NCBI GenBank assembly: GCA_943362175.1
Contig: CALRIU020000005.1
Coordinates: 248,001 to 312,000, forward strand
DNA: 64,000 nucleotides
From: UBA4416 sp943362175
GTDB lineage: Bacteria > Bacteroidota > Bacteroidia > B-17B0 > Aurantibacillaceae
Direction of reading: 5' to 3'
Both the position numbers and the translations under genes were made by a program. Each line of letters opens with the position of its first letter. The stretch's first letter is position 1. The notes beneath the pieces are model-generated. The model searched no databases, was not told the DNA's origin, and was given only the letters and a program-made list of their open reading frames with translations. Below, piece by piece: positions 33,581 to 42,842 of the stretch.

Positions 33581-35185
33581 TCAAAAATCCCTGTAGAACT
33601 GGTGGATACTGGTCTTCACACCGAGGTAAACATACGGCGACTGCAACTCGTAACCGAAATCATCGGCGATGCTGCGCTGAATATACCCAAGCTCCAGGCG
33701 CAGGTTCATCTTCGGCATAACATAGTAGGTGAAACGGATATCGCTTTGCATGAGCCTGCGCTTATTGCCCTGGGTGGTTTTGTGCCCGTAATCGTAAGGA
33801 CGCGTGGTATAGCTCAGAAAAATATTCTGCCCCAGGTTGGAGTTGAGCGTATCCATGCCGATCACCGCCGAAAGGCCCTGCACACTCAGCATCCAGCGAT
33901 TGGCGCGATAGCTCACAAAACCCAGGTACTCCCTGAAATTGGCGCCGAAAGGATGAGCCAGCGCCGCACCATAGTGACTATAGTTTTGCTGCACACTGCC
34001 GTGTGTATAGGTATAAGGCCTTACTTCGTTGTATTCTGCCTGTAGCGTCAGTCCTTTTAACTTAAACGCATTGATGTATTTGGCACCGAACTGCCAGCCT
34101 TGCTTGTTGGCCCACCAGCCTTTGCGCGCACGGATCTCTTTCAGAAAAAACTCGTCGGCTACTCCCTGTGCATATAACTTGAGGCAGCCAAAAAGCTTCC
34201 CGGTGATCGTCATTCCCAACATCGAATTATCGGAAGAGCCTACCGAATATTCCTGCGGCCTGTAAAACACCACAGGGTTCAGGTAATTCACATCAAAGGT
34301 TCTCACGCGGTTGCTGTCGGTGCCTTGCCACACCACATTTTCAAAAAAGGAAATGTTCAGTTCTTTCAGGGCGTTGAAGCTCAGGTAATGAAAGGTTCCG
34401 AATTTATTCTGCAGGCTTTTTTGTGAGCCGTCGTAGCGGGAGAAGTCCTGCATCCACGAATACCACACATTGTACTGGATACGCCAGATGTTGGCGTTGA
34501 TGCCGAAGTAAGGATTATTATTCGCAAAATCAGACAGGAGCAAAGAGCGGTAGCCTTCGCCAATGAAGTGCTTGTCTTTGCCGAGTTGAAAATTAAACGT
34601 CTTGTTGGGGCTGTACGACAGGTAGCCTGTGAGGTTTGAAAAATTATAGCTACCGTCGCTGTTCTTATACGCTCTTCCAAGGCCCGGGATCAAGCCTGTT
34701 GTTTGAACTGTTGTATCCGTAAACCCGGGATAGCTCACCCTGCCGCCGATAGCGGTTAACGCAAAGGTAAAGTCGTTGTTGATGTTGAGCTTCGCATGGG
34801 CTCCACCAAAAGTCTCGGAAACAAAACGTGAGCCGAGCAGATCATAGCCCGCCTGCAGGTCGATGAGCGGCAGTGCCTGGAAGTTATACTGGTTGTGCTT
34901 ATCAGGGCCCTCGTTGAATGTTTTGCCCAGGAAAAAATTTTTGACAGGGTAATGAAGGTATTCCACCGCCGTATCTGAAAAGTTTTCGAGTGTGGCGCTC
35001 AGGTAGGGCTTAAAGCCCGAGTGGAAGCGGAGATCGGGATACCTGATATTCCACTGGTCGATGCTCTGCTGCATGTCCTGGTTAATGAACACATTCTGCG
35101 CCTGCGGATCGTTTTGCGAAAACAGGCTTGTGCCACCACAAAGCAACACCATCAAGCCAAAGAAACAACTATGTGGGAGGCGCAT
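33581..35185 (-). CDS. RemB/Wzi-like outer-membrane beta-barrel protein (copy 1)
   Basis: A 534-aa secreted protein, predicted to be an outer-membrane barrel. The ATG at 35185 overlaps the TGA of the WecA-like gene by one base. The signal peptide covers residues 1-24 (CFFGLMVLLCGGTSLFSQ). Conserved blocks shared with the copy at 36283 are FSDT/FRIF-type N-terminal strands, VIPGQGR-like LIPGLGRAYK, LGKDKHFIGEGYRSLLLSD, HYLSFNA, NPVVFYRPQEYSVG and LQAEYNEVRPYTYTHG. RHFIGxGYRSLLLSD is typical of the RemB group (gliding motility, Flavobacterium johnsoniae) and resembles the Wzi capsule-assembly fold. Its place behind gmd, fcl and a WecA-like gene suggests binding or assembly of a surface polysaccharide (inference). 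Confidence 0.82.
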   Translation of the reverse strand: MRLPHSCFFGLMVLLCGGTSLFSQNDPQAQNVFINQDMQQSIDQWNIRYPDLRFHSGFKPYLSATLENFSDTAVEYLHYPVKNFFLGKTFNEGPDKHNQYNFQALPLIDLQAGYDLLGSRFVSETFGGAHAKLNINNDFTFALTAIGGRVSYPGFTDTTVQTTGLIPGLGRAYKNSDGSYNFSNLTGYLSYSPNKTFNFQLGKDKHFIGEGYRSLLLSDFANNNPYFGINANIWRIQYNVWYSWMQDFSRYDGSQKSLQNKFGTFHYLSFNALKELNISFFENVVWQGTDSNRVRTFDVNYLNPVVFYRPQEYSVGSSDNSMLGMTITGKLFGCLKLYAQGVADEFFLKEIRARKGWWANKQGWQFGAKYINAFKLKGLTLQAEYNEVRPYTYTHGSVQQNYSHYGAALAHPFGANFREYLGFVSYRANRWMLSVQGLSAVIGMDTLNSNLGQNIFLSYTTRPYDYGHKTTQGNKRRLMQSDIRFTYYVMPKMNLRLELGYIQRSIADDFGYELQSPYVYLGVKTSIHQFYRDF

Positions 35186-36279
35186 CAAGAAGCAGGTACG
35201 TGTTTTTTCTGGGCAGCTTTATAAGAGAAGTGAACAAATAAAATAAACAGGGTGCAGCAGCCCACCACGGCAAACAGCGACAGGCTGGGATTCAGGAAAT
35301 AGCTGAGCAGCGACACGCCTACAGTAATAAAGCTGAAGATGTAAATGATGACCACCGTTTTGACGTGTGTATAGCCGCAATCCAGGAGGCGGTGGTGCAG
35401 GTGGTTCTTATCCGCCGCAAAGGGCGACTGTCCTTTGGAGGCGCGGATGATGAAGATGCGCAGCGTATCGGTGAGCGGGTAGCACAAGGCGGCAATCACC
35501 ACAATGGGTTTGGAGATATGTACCCAAAACTTATCCAGGCTGGAGAGCGGGTATTCGATGAGCTTGATGCTAAGCACACAAATGAACATGCCGATGATGA
35601 GCGAGCCGCTGTCGCCCATAAAGATCCTGGCCGGAGAAAAATTGAAGATGAGGAAGCCCAGCAATGCCCCTGAAAGCGAGAAAGACAAGGAAGCCAGCGT
35701 ATACTCGTTGGCAAACACAAACCAGGTACCGAATACGGAAGAGGCGATAAAGCCCACGCCGGCCGCCAGTCCGTCGATACCGTCAATGAGGTTCATCGCA
35801 TTTACCACCACGATGTAAGTAAAGAGCGACAGGAATACGCTGCCCCAGTGTGGGATGCCCTCCACGCCGAATACGCCATGCAGGCCGGTGATGCGGATAT
35901 CGCCCATCAGAACGAGGATCATTCCCACAAGGATATTGGCGAACAGTTTTTTCACGGGCGAGGTCCCGATGATGTCATCCTTGACTCCCACAAAAAACAA
36001 CACAAGGCTCGTCGCCACGAGGATTTTAAACTCCTTTACCGATTCATAGATCTGGGTGAAGTCATGCAGATCGTCGATGTTGTACCAGAGCGAAAAAGAA
36101 AACAGGGTGGCAGCGTAGATGATGATTCCTCCGATGGTTGGCACGGCGCGCTTGTGGATCTTGCGGTCCTCGGTAGGCATGTCGATGAGCCGCTTGAGCA
36201 CAGCTACTTTGATGAGCGCCGGCGTAGAGTATAAAACAACTGCGAAGGCAGTGATAAAAACGAGTATAAGTACAACCAT
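35185..36279 (-). CDS. WecA/TagO/MraY-family undecaprenyl-phosphate sugar-1-phosphate transferase
   Basis: A 364-aa polytopic membrane enzyme that loads a sugar-1-phosphate (often GlcNAc) from a UDP sugar on to undecaprenyl phosphate, the first step of a surface polysaccharide. Motifs are intact: DMPTEDRKIHKRAVPTIGG near the N-terminus, the metal-binding NAMNLIDGIDGLAAG, FMGDSGSLIIG, and the cytoplasmic HLHHRLLDCGYTH motif typical of the WecA branch rather than MraY. About ten or eleven transmembrane helices. It sits 3 bases after one RemB-like gene and overlaps the next by one base. The exact donor sugar cannot be predicted. Confidence 0.93.
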   Translation of the reverse strand: MVVLILVFITAFAVVLYSTPALIKVAVLKRLIDMPTEDRKIHKRAVPTIGGIIIYAATLFSFSLWYNIDDLHDFTQIYESVKEFKILVATSLVLFFVGVKDDIIGTSPVKKLFANILVGMILVLMGDIRITGLHGVFGVEGIPHWGSVFLSLFTYIVVVNAMNLIDGIDGLAAGVGFIASSVFGTWFVFANEYTLASLSFSLSGALLGFLIFNFSPARIFMGDSGSLIIGMFICVLSIKLIEYPLSSLDKFWVHISKPIVVIAALCYPLTDTLRIFIIRASKGQSPFAADKNHLHHRLLDCGYTHVKTVVIIYIFSFITVGVSLLSYFLNPSLSLFAVVGCCTLFILFVHFSYKAAQKKHVPAS

Positions 36280-36282
36280 ATA

Positions 36283-37854
36283 TTAAAAATCGTAATAGGT
36301 GTTATATAAATTGGTTTTCAAGCTGATGGAATAAAACGATGTCGTATTGTTTGATGCGCTGAACGATAAAAAATCCTGGTACCTGTAATTGTATCCTAAA
36401 GATACGTTAAAATTGTACGCCTGGTTTATGGTATAGCCTATTTGTAGGCGGCCAAGCGTATTGTGATAGAGGGCGTATTTATTCAGCGTCAGGTATTGCA
36501 GATTCACCTTCGCATTGGCAAAGATGCGTTTTATCTTATAATCGGCCAGCATCACCACTTCCCTTCCGTAGCCGGGTGTAAAGGCCAGGTTTTGGTTGTA
36601 ATGCGAAAAGCTCTGGTTGGCGCGCGTGGCAAAAGGGCTGTTGTAGGAGCCTTCCGCCACATCGTTATATTCCGCCTGCAGCATCAGGTTCCGGATCTTA
36701 AAGGCATCGAAGTAGCGGATGCCTGCCTGGTAGCCAAAGGCATTTCCCAGCACCGTTTTGTTACTGAAATCGTCGGCCATGAACTGCCCGTATACACTCA
36801 GACTGTTCGTCAGTTTGATGTTCAGATCGGCGCCGATCACGATATTGTTCTGGTTGTCGAGGCCGTAGAACCCGAGGTTGGTAAAGATCACCGGGTTAAA
36901 ATATTGCCAGTCGAGGTGCTGGCGGTTCATGCTGTCGGCAGCGTTCCAGATCATGCCCTGGAATAAGCCTAGGGTGATGCGCTTGCTGGCGTTGAAGCTC
37001 AGGTACTGGAAGGAGGCCGCTTTTTTCTGAAATAAGGGTTCCGTGTACAGCGGTGTTTTAGCGCCGCCTGTTTCCAGGTTCATCAATACTGCATAAATGT
37101 TGGTGTACTGCAGTCGTCCTTTGAGCCACTGCGACGTCACCCGCAGGTAAGGATAATTAAAGGCATTGTCGCTCAGGAGAAGGGAGCGGTAGCCATGGCC
37201 GATCTTTTGCTTTCCGTGCCCCAGCTGGATATTGAGCTGCTTAATCGGTTGATAGGAAATAAAGCCCGAAGAAAAAGCATAATCGTAGCCTGTTGTTTTA
37301 TATACTTTATAACGCCCCTGACCCGGGATCACACCGGTTTGTTTGGCGAAATGAGAAATATAATGCGGAAACCCGCTCTGGTTCTCGGAAAACAGGCTTT
37401 CAAAATAAAACGTCTTTCCGATGCTGCCGCTGGCCACAAAGCCGCGGGTATTGGTAAAGGTATTTTTGTAAGTGGTGGTATCCGTGTAATCCCGGCCCAG
37501 CTCCACGTTCAGCAGCGGATCTACCTTAAACTCGTAGGCATTGGTTTTGGAACGGATGTGGATCAGGTGATCGAAGAATACCTTTTCCAGAAGGGGATCG
37601 TTCTTCACATATTTGAAAATGCGAAAGGTGTCGGCCACATAGCTGTAGCGCTTGCTGAAAAAAGGAATGTAAGGCTGAATCGCCGGATGCACCTGCTCCG
37701 AATCGATCCTGGCCAACTCACGCTGCGTAAATGTATTGAAAAAATAATCGTTGGGAAGATTGTAGAACTGCCCGCAAATCCTGCCAGACAAAAGAAGCAA
37801 GACAAACAGATTTAAGATTGAGTTACATGAAACTATAGATTTTATTTTTATCAC
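36283..37854 (-). CDS. RemB/Wzi-like outer-membrane beta-barrel protein (copy 2)
   Basis: A 523-aa paralogue of the protein at 33581-35185. The most likely start is the GTG at 37854; no ATG is available before the hydrophobic segment SILNLFVLLLLSGRICGQ, which is the signal peptide. Shared blocks: VIPGQGRYKVYKTTG, LGHGKQKIGHGYRSLLLSD, QYLSFNASKRI, NPVIFTNLGFYG and LQAEYNDVAEGSY. The end FYSISLKTNLYNTYYDF is a barrel-like final strand with terminal aromatic residue, matching HQFYRDF in copy 1. It lies between fcl (63 bases away) and the WecA-like gene. Role in polysaccharide assembly or gliding is inferred from context. Confidence 0.8.
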   Translation of the reverse strand: MIKIKSIVSCNSILNLFVLLLLSGRICGQFYNLPNDYFFNTFTQRELARIDSEQVHPAIQPYIPFFSKRYSYVADTFRIFKYVKNDPLLEKVFFDHLIHIRSKTNAYEFKVDPLLNVELGRDYTDTTTYKNTFTNTRGFVASGSIGKTFYFESLFSENQSGFPHYISHFAKQTGVIPGQGRYKVYKTTGYDYAFSSGFISYQPIKQLNIQLGHGKQKIGHGYRSLLLSDNAFNYPYLRVTSQWLKGRLQYTNIYAVLMNLETGGAKTPLYTEPLFQKKAASFQYLSFNASKRITLGLFQGMIWNAADSMNRQHLDWQYFNPVIFTNLGFYGLDNQNNIVIGADLNIKLTNSLSVYGQFMADDFSNKTVLGNAFGYQAGIRYFDAFKIRNLMLQAEYNDVAEGSYNSPFATRANQSFSHYNQNLAFTPGYGREVVMLADYKIKRIFANAKVNLQYLTLNKYALYHNTLGRLQIGYTINQAYNFNVSLGYNYRYQDFLSFSASNNTTSFYSISLKTNLYNTYYDF

Positions 37855-37917
37855 AGATTAAGAATCATTGGGGAATATGTTGGTCTTATCTCTTTTATCT
37901 TAAATCTGTTATTCTCC

Positions 37918-38859
37918 TCACCATACTTTCACGCCCTCTTTATTTTTAAAATCCTCGTACACCTGCCTGATGCCTTCCGGCAGCTCTATACTATGTTTCC
38001 AGCCCAGGGAATGGATATACGACACGTCCATCAGCTTTCTGGGTGTACCGTCGGGCTTGCTAAGGTCGTGTTTGATCTCGCCTTTGTAGCCTACAATGTC
38101 TTTGATGAGCAGGGCCAGGTCTTTAATGGTAAGGTCTGTTCCAGAGCCGATGTTTACAAACTGCTCACCATCGTAAGCATTCATGAGGAACACGCAGGCG
38201 TCGCCCAGGTCGTCGGCATGCAGGAACTCGCGCATAGGCGTCCCCGTACCCCACATCTCCACAAAAGGAGCATGGCTTTCCTTCGCATCATGGAACTTAC
38301 GGATCAGCGCCGGCAGCACGTGTGAGTTGCTCAGGTTGTAGTTGTCGTTAGGGCCGTACATATTGGTAGGCATCACCGAAATAAAGTTGCAGCCATACTG
38401 GCGCTTGTAGCTTTCGCACATCTTTATCCCCGCGATCTTCGCAATGGCGTAAGGCTCGTTGGTATCTTCCAGTAATCCGGTGAGCAGGTATTCCTCTTTC
38501 AGCGGCTGTGGCGCCATCTTAGGGTAGATGCAGGACGAGCCAAGGAACATCAGCTTTTTCGCTTTATTCACATAAGCCTGATGGATCACGTTATTCTGGA
38601 TCATCAGGTTCTCGTAAATAAAATCGGCGCGGTACACATTGTTGGCCTGGATGCCGCCTACCTTGGCAGCTGCCAGGAAGATGTACTCTGGCTTTTCACT
38701 TTCAAAAAAATCGGCAACAGCCTGCTGGTTGCGCAGGTCGAGCTCTGCCGATGTGCGCGTCACGATATTGGTGTAGCCTTTTTTTTGTAAGTTACGCATA
38801 ATAGCAGAGCCAACCATTCCGCGGTGGCCTGCTATGTATATTTTAGAATTCAGTTCCAT
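37918..38859 (-). CDS. fcl: GDP-L-fucose synthase
   Basis: A 313-aa cytoplasmic short-chain dehydrogenase that converts GDP-4-keto-6-deoxymannose to GDP-L-fucose. The ATG at 38859 puts the NADP-binding motif GHRGMVGSAI at residues 11-20; an upstream frame to 38892 is not conserved. Catalytic residues are seen in LGSSCIYPK (Ser108/Ser109) and Tyr137/Lys141 in EPYAIAKIAG. AAAKVGGIQANNVYRADF and VMPTNMYGPNDNY are family signatures. It directly follows gmd (75 bases), which makes its substrate. Together they supply activated fucose for the surface glycan built by this operon. Confidence 0.96.
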   Translation of the reverse strand: MELNSKIYIAGHRGMVGSAIMRNLQKKGYTNIVTRTSAELDLRNQQAVADFFESEKPEYIFLAAAKVGGIQANNVYRADFIYENLMIQNNVIHQAYVNKAKKLMFLGSSCIYPKMAPQPLKEEYLLTGLLEDTNEPYAIAKIAGIKMCESYKRQYGCNFISVMPTNMYGPNDNYNLSNSHVLPALIRKFHDAKESHAPFVEMWGTGTPMREFLHADDLGDACVFLMNAYDGEQFVNIGSGTDLTIKDLALLIKDIVGYKGEIKHDLSKPDGTPRKLMDVSYIHSLGWKHSIELPEGIRQVYEDFKNKEGVKVW

Positions 38860-38894
38860 GATGATTTGATCTCCCGCAAATAGTGCAGACAAAA

Positions 38895-38923
38895 AATCCG
38901 CGAAGATCTGCGTGATCCTCGGG
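38895..38923. repeat. ATCTGCGTGATC-type intergenic repeat
   Basis: AATCCGCG, then AAGATCTGCGTGATC and CTCGGGA, lie in the gmd-fcl spacer. It resembles widespread ATCCGCG/ATCTGCG intergenic motifs and the AACGCAGATAACGCTGATTC motif at 13720-13739. No function known to me. Confidence 0.4.
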
Positions 38924-38934
38924 AATTTAAAAAA

Positions 38935-40023
38935 TTACTCTTTATAATTCAGGATCTTGTGTCCGCCTTCCAGCAGGTATTTATCGCGTTTGAAAAGCTC
39001 CAGGTCGGCGGCCATCATTTCCTTGCACAGCTCCTGCACCGTATACGTTGGTTTCCAGCCCATTTTAGTGCGGGCTTTTGTAGAGTCGCCTACGAGCAAA
39101 TCCACTTCTGCCGGGCGGTAGTATTTCGGGTCGATCTGCACCAGCACTTTGCCACTGGCCACATCGATGCCTTTTTCGTTCTCTGCCTTGCCTTCCCATT
39201 TCAGCGTAATGCCCACTTCGGCGAAAGCCATATTGATGAATTCGCGTACGGTAATTTTGATGCCTGTTGCCAGGACGAAATCCTCGGGCTCCTCCTGCTG
39301 TAGCATACGCCACATCCCTTCCACATAATCCTTGGCATGGCCCCAGTCCCTTTCCGAATCAATGTTTCCCATAAACAGCGTGTCCTGCAAGCCCAGGCTG
39401 ATCTTGGCCACACCGCGGGTGATCTTGCGGGTTACGAAGGTTTCGCCGCGTAGCGGACTCTCGTGGTTGAAGAGGATGCCATTGCAGGCATACATGCCGT
39501 AGGATTCGCGGTAGTTCTTCGTGATCCAGAAGCCGTAAAGCTTGGCAACACCATAAGGGCTGCGCGGATAAAACGGTGTGGTTTCTCTTTGGGGAACCTC
39601 CTGCACGAGGCCGTACAACTCAGAGGTAGACGCCTGGTAGAAACGTGTTTTCTTTTCCAGCCCCAGGATGCGGATCGCTTCTAAAATCCGTAAGGTACCA
39701 ATGCCATCGGCATTGGCGGTATATTCGGGCGTATCGAAACTTACTTTCACATGCGACATCGCCGCCAGGTTATAGATCTCATCAGGCTTTACTTCCTGTA
39801 CGATGCGGATCAGGTTAGTACTGTCTGTCAGATCGCCGTAATGCAGCTTAAAATTAACGTGTTTTTCGTGCTGGTCCTGGTACAGGTGATCGATCCGGTC
39901 GGTGTTGAACAAAGAGCTCCTGCGTTTGATCCCGTGAACAATATATCCCTTGCTTAATAATAATTCCGACAAATAGGCCCCGTCTTGTCCCGTTACCCCT
40001 GTAATTAATGCTACTTTACTCAT
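38935..40023 (-). CDS. gmd: GDP-mannose 4,6-dehydratase
   Basis: A 362-aa cytoplasmic SDR enzyme making GDP-4-keto-6-deoxy-D-mannose from GDP-mannose. The NADP-binding motif GVTGQDGAYL is at 9-18. The active site shows Thr133/Glu135 in ASTSELYG and Tyr157/Lys161 in SPYGVAKLYG. Other hallmarks are RRSSLFNTDRIDHLY, LFNHESPLRGETFVTRKI and the terminal PAEVDLLVGDSTKA. Length is standard. It is the first gene of the polysaccharide operon that continues with fcl, RemB-like, WecA-like and RemB-like genes, and it diverges from the DUF3098-uppP pair across 130 bases. Confidence 0.97.
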   Translation of the reverse strand: MSKVALITGVTGQDGAYLSELLLSKGYIVHGIKRRSSLFNTDRIDHLYQDQHEKHVNFKLHYGDLTDSTNLIRIVQEVKPDEIYNLAAMSHVKVSFDTPEYTANADGIGTLRILEAIRILGLEKKTRFYQASTSELYGLVQEVPQRETTPFYPRSPYGVAKLYGFWITKNYRESYGMYACNGILFNHESPLRGETFVTRKITRGVAKISLGLQDTLFMGNIDSERDWGHAKDYVEGMWRMLQQEEPEDFVLATGIKITVREFINMAFAEVGITLKWEGKAENEKGIDVASGKVLVQIDPKYYRPAEVDLLVGDSTKARTKMGWKPTYTVQELCKEMMAADLELFKRDKYLLEGGHKILNYKE

Positions 40024-40117
40024 GTGCGCTTTTATAGAACAACAATATTACGAAAAATTAACTAAAAGATTAGCTGAAATTTTTAGTCCCTTACCCGCTC
40101 AAAGCCGATTTTTTTGA

Positions 40118-40125
40118 TAGCTTTG
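40118..40125 (+). promoter_or_regulatory. Possible -7 element TAGCTTTG for the DUF3098-uppP unit
   Basis: An exact match to TAnnTTTG 28 bases before the DUF3098 ATG, in the 130-bp spacer to divergent gmd. No TTTG was found at the expected -33 distance, so confidence is modest. Confidence 0.4.
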
Positions 40126-40153
40126 CTTTTCTTAAAATTCAGTTTTAATACCT

Positions 40154-40414
40154 ATGAAAACGACATTCGGAAAACAAAATTACCAGATCTTCATCGCCGG
40201 CATTGCGCTCATCATTTTAGGTTACCTCCTGATGATTGGCGGTGGCAGCGACGATCCGAATGTCTTTAATCCGGCTATTTTTGACACCCAACGCATTACA
40301 ATTGCCCCGATGGTATGCCTGCTCGGCTTCGTAGCGGTAATTGTGGGTATTATGTGGCGCCCTAAAACCCCTGCCGGCGAACCATCTGCCAAAACAGATT
40401 CCGTTAAGAACTAA
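40154..40414 (+). CDS. DUF3098 family small membrane protein
   Basis: An 86-aa protein. FGKQNYQIFIAGIALIILGYLLMIGGGSDD at the start, FNPAIFDTQRITIAPMVCLLGFVAVIVGIMWRP in the middle and a polar tail are the hallmarks of DUF3098, a two-helix membrane family. In Bacteroidota it commonly sits beside uppP, as here (35 bases before uppP). Function unknown; linkage suggests a cell-envelope role. Its upstream gap carries TAGCTTTG at 40118-40125, which fits the -7 consensus TAnnTTTG. Confidence 0.88.
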   Translation: MKTTFGKQNYQIFIAGIALIILGYLLMIGGGSDDPNVFNPAIFDTQRITIAPMVCLLGFVAVIVGIMWRPKTPAGEPSAKTDSVKN

Positions 40415-40449
40415 GCCCACCCCATTCTTAATCCTATTTCCTTTCCCGT

Positions 40450-41244
40450 ATGTCGTATTTACAAGCCTTTATCATTGCTGTTATCGAAGGGTTAACGGAG
40501 TTTTTGCCTATTTCCTCTACCGGCCACATGATGATCGGGACGGCCCTGCTCGGTATGGAAGCCACGCCTTTCGTGAAACTCTTTACCGTGGCTATCCAGC
40601 TGGGCGCCATCCTGTCGGTAGTAGTCCTGTATTTCAACCGCTTTTTCAAATCCGTTGATTTTTACATCAAACTTGTAGTGGCCTTTATTCCTGCCGCCAT
40701 CTTCGGGCTTTTGCTGGGCGACTACATCGACGCGGCCCTCGAAAACCTGATGGGCGTAGCGATTGCACTCTTTGCCGGGGGCATTATTTTACTGTTTGTA
40801 GACAGCTGGTTTAAAAACAACCGCCTCGACGACGAGAAAGACATCAGTTACCCGAGAGCCCTCAAAATAGGCTTATTTCAGTGCCTGGCCCTATGGCCGG
40901 GGATGAGCCGCAGCGCTTCTACCATCATTGGCGGCATGACGCAGGGACTCACCCGTAAAGCCGCTGCCGAATTCTCTTTTTTCCTGGCGGTTCCTACCAT
41001 GTTTGCGGCTACTGCCAAAAAACTCCTTGATTTTTATAAGGACGGCATGGTGCTGAACGGCGAGGAGATCAACCTGCTCATTTTCGGGAACGTGGTGGCC
41101 TTTGTCGTGGCCTTGCTGGCCATCAAATCCTTTATTGGCTTCCTCAGCAAGCACGGCTTCAAAACCTTCGGCTGGTACCGCATTGTGGTAGGAGCCATCC
41201 TCATCGCCCTCTTCCTGCTCAAAATTCCGATTGCCATCGTCTAG
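40450..41244 (+). CDS. uppP: Undecaprenyl-diphosphatase
   Basis: A 264-aa integral membrane phosphatase of the BacA/UppP family that recycles undecaprenyl pyrophosphate to the monophosphate carrier used in peptidoglycan and surface-glycan synthesis. Catalytic motifs are intact: IEGLTEFLPISSTGHMMIG (Glu13, Glu17, PISS) and CLALWPGMSRSASTIIGGM (MSRS). Several transmembrane helices follow the usual pattern, and length is normal. It is the second gene after DUF3098. Confidence 0.96.
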   Translation: MSYLQAFIIAVIEGLTEFLPISSTGHMMIGTALLGMEATPFVKLFTVAIQLGAILSVVVLYFNRFFKSVDFYIKLVVAFIPAAIFGLLLGDYIDAALENLMGVAIALFAGGIILLFVDSWFKNNRLDDEKDISYPRALKIGLFQCLALWPGMSRSASTIIGGMTQGLTRKAAAEFSFFLAVPTMFAATAKKLLDFYKDGMVLNGEEINLLIFGNVVAFVVALLAIKSFIGFLSKHGFKTFGWYRIVVGAILIALFLLKIPIAIV

Positions 41245-41371
41245 TATTGTCAGGGGTTTTATGCTGAAATGGCACAGTTGCCGCCTTGGTACAGGGTTTG
41301 ATTTCCCTTATAATAACTACGTTTTAACACTGTTTTTGTCGCGAAAAGCCATGATGGCAGCTTAATTTACG

Positions 41372-41379
41372 TATCTTTA
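41372..41379 (+). promoter_or_regulatory. Possible -7 element TATCTTTA for clpX
   Basis: A one-mismatch fit to TAnnTTTG, 18 bases before the clpX ATG. No convincing -33 element. Confidence 0.3.
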
Positions 41380-41397
41380 CAATCCCAATTTTCAATC

Positions 41398-42639
41398 ATG
41401 GCAAAATCAGGCCCCATTGTATGTTCGTTCTGCGGACGCGATAAAAAAGACGTTAAAGTATTGATCGCCGGTATTACCGGCCATATTTGTGATGTCTGTA
41501 TCTCACAGGCTTTTAAAATAGTAAATGAGGAGGCAGGCGCACAAAACAACCAACAGGTGCAACACGCCCTGAACGTGCTGAAGCCCCAGGCTATCAAAAA
41601 GCACCTCGATGAGTACATTATCGGGCAGGACGATGCCAAAAAAATCCTCAGCGTGGCGGTGTATAACCACTTCAAGCGGATTGCCCACGTGGCCAGCGCC
41701 AAAGAGGACATCGAGATCGACAAATCCAACGTGATCCTGGTAGGAGAAACCGGCACCGGGAAAACCCTCCTGGCCCGCACCATTGCCAAATTATTACATG
41801 TTCCCTTCTGTATTGCCGATGCTACTGTCTTGACGGAAGCCGGTTATGTGGGCGAGGACGTGGAGAATGTGCTTACCCGCTTATTGCAGGCGGCCGACTA
41901 TGATGTTGCTGCCGCCGAACGGGGCATTGTCTTCATTGATGAGATCGATAAGATTGCCCGCAAAAGTGATAATCCGTCCATTACCCGTGATGTGAGCGGC
42001 GAAGGCGTTCAGCAGGCGATGTTAAAGCTCCTCGAAGGCTCGGTTGTCAACGTTCCGCCACAAGGAGGAAGAAAACACCCGGATGCTAAAATGCTCCAGG
42101 TCAATACCAAAAATATCCTTTTCATCTGTGGAGGTGCTTTCGATGGTATTGATAAAAAAATCGCCCAACGGATGAACACCCAGGCGGTGGGTTACTCTGC
42201 CTCTGTATCCAACGAGAAAATAGACAAAGGAAATTTATTGCAGTATGTATCGCCGCAGGATTTGAAAGCCTTTGGCCTCATTCCAGAGCTCATCGGGCGT
42301 TTGCCGGTGCTCACCTATCTGAAGCCGCTCGATAAAGCAGCTCTTCGCTCTATTCTTACCGAGCCTAAAAATGCGCTCATCAAACAATACGTTCATTTAT
42401 TTAAGATGGAAGGGGTGGATCTCCACATTTCCGAGGATGTGCTTGATATGATCGTTGATAAGGCGCTGGAGTTTAAGCTGGGAGCCCGCGGCCTGCGCGG
42501 TATCTGTGAGGCCATCATGGTAGACTTTATGTACGATATGCCGGGCGACGAAAATGGCCCTAAGGAATTGGTCGTTACCCTGGACTATGCCCTGGAAAAA
42601 CTCAGCAATTCACGCCTCACGCAGTTGAAGGTAGCTTAA
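41398..42639 (+). CDS. clpX: ATP-dependent Clp protease ATP-binding subunit ClpX
   Basis: A 413-aa AAA+ unfoldase that feeds substrates to ClpP. The N-terminal zinc-binding domain has Cys9, Cys12, Cys31 and Cys34 (CSFC...CDVC). Walker A is GETGTGKT (116-123), the pore loop is AGYVGEDVEN, Walker B is FIDEIDKI, and GARGLRGICE marks sensor 2. LEGSVVNVPPQGGRKHP is typical. clpP is not next to it, which is common in Bacteroidota. A 203-bp gap without recognisable features separates it from the convergent lipocalin gene. Confidence 0.97.
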   Translation: MAKSGPIVCSFCGRDKKDVKVLIAGITGHICDVCISQAFKIVNEEAGAQNNQQVQHALNVLKPQAIKKHLDEYIIGQDDAKKILSVAVYNHFKRIAHVASAKEDIEIDKSNVILVGETGTGKTLLARTIAKLLHVPFCIADATVLTEAGYVGEDVENVLTRLLQAADYDVAAAERGIVFIDEIDKIARKSDNPSITRDVSGEGVQQAMLKLLEGSVVNVPPQGGRKHPDAKMLQVNTKNILFICGGAFDGIDKKIAQRMNTQAVGYSASVSNEKIDKGNLLQYVSPQDLKAFGLIPELIGRLPVLTYLKPLDKAALRSILTEPKNALIKQYVHLFKMEGVDLHISEDVLDMIVDKALEFKLGARGLRGICEAIMVDFMYDMPGDENGPKELVVTLDYALEKLSNSRLTQLKVA

Positions 42640-42842
42640 TAACGGGGGGTCATCGCCAGACAGCGTGATCTATTAATTCGTTGGTTTTTGGAAACCTGAG
42701 ATGTGCCGGGTCACACCGGATTTGTTTGAGAATCTTAAAAGAACTAAGGATTCGGAGCTTTATGACTATTCTGAGGATTTTCATGATCCGCTTGCCTGCC
42801 TAAGCTCTGGCACAGCAAGAAAAGTCCATCGCTGTTCAGAAT

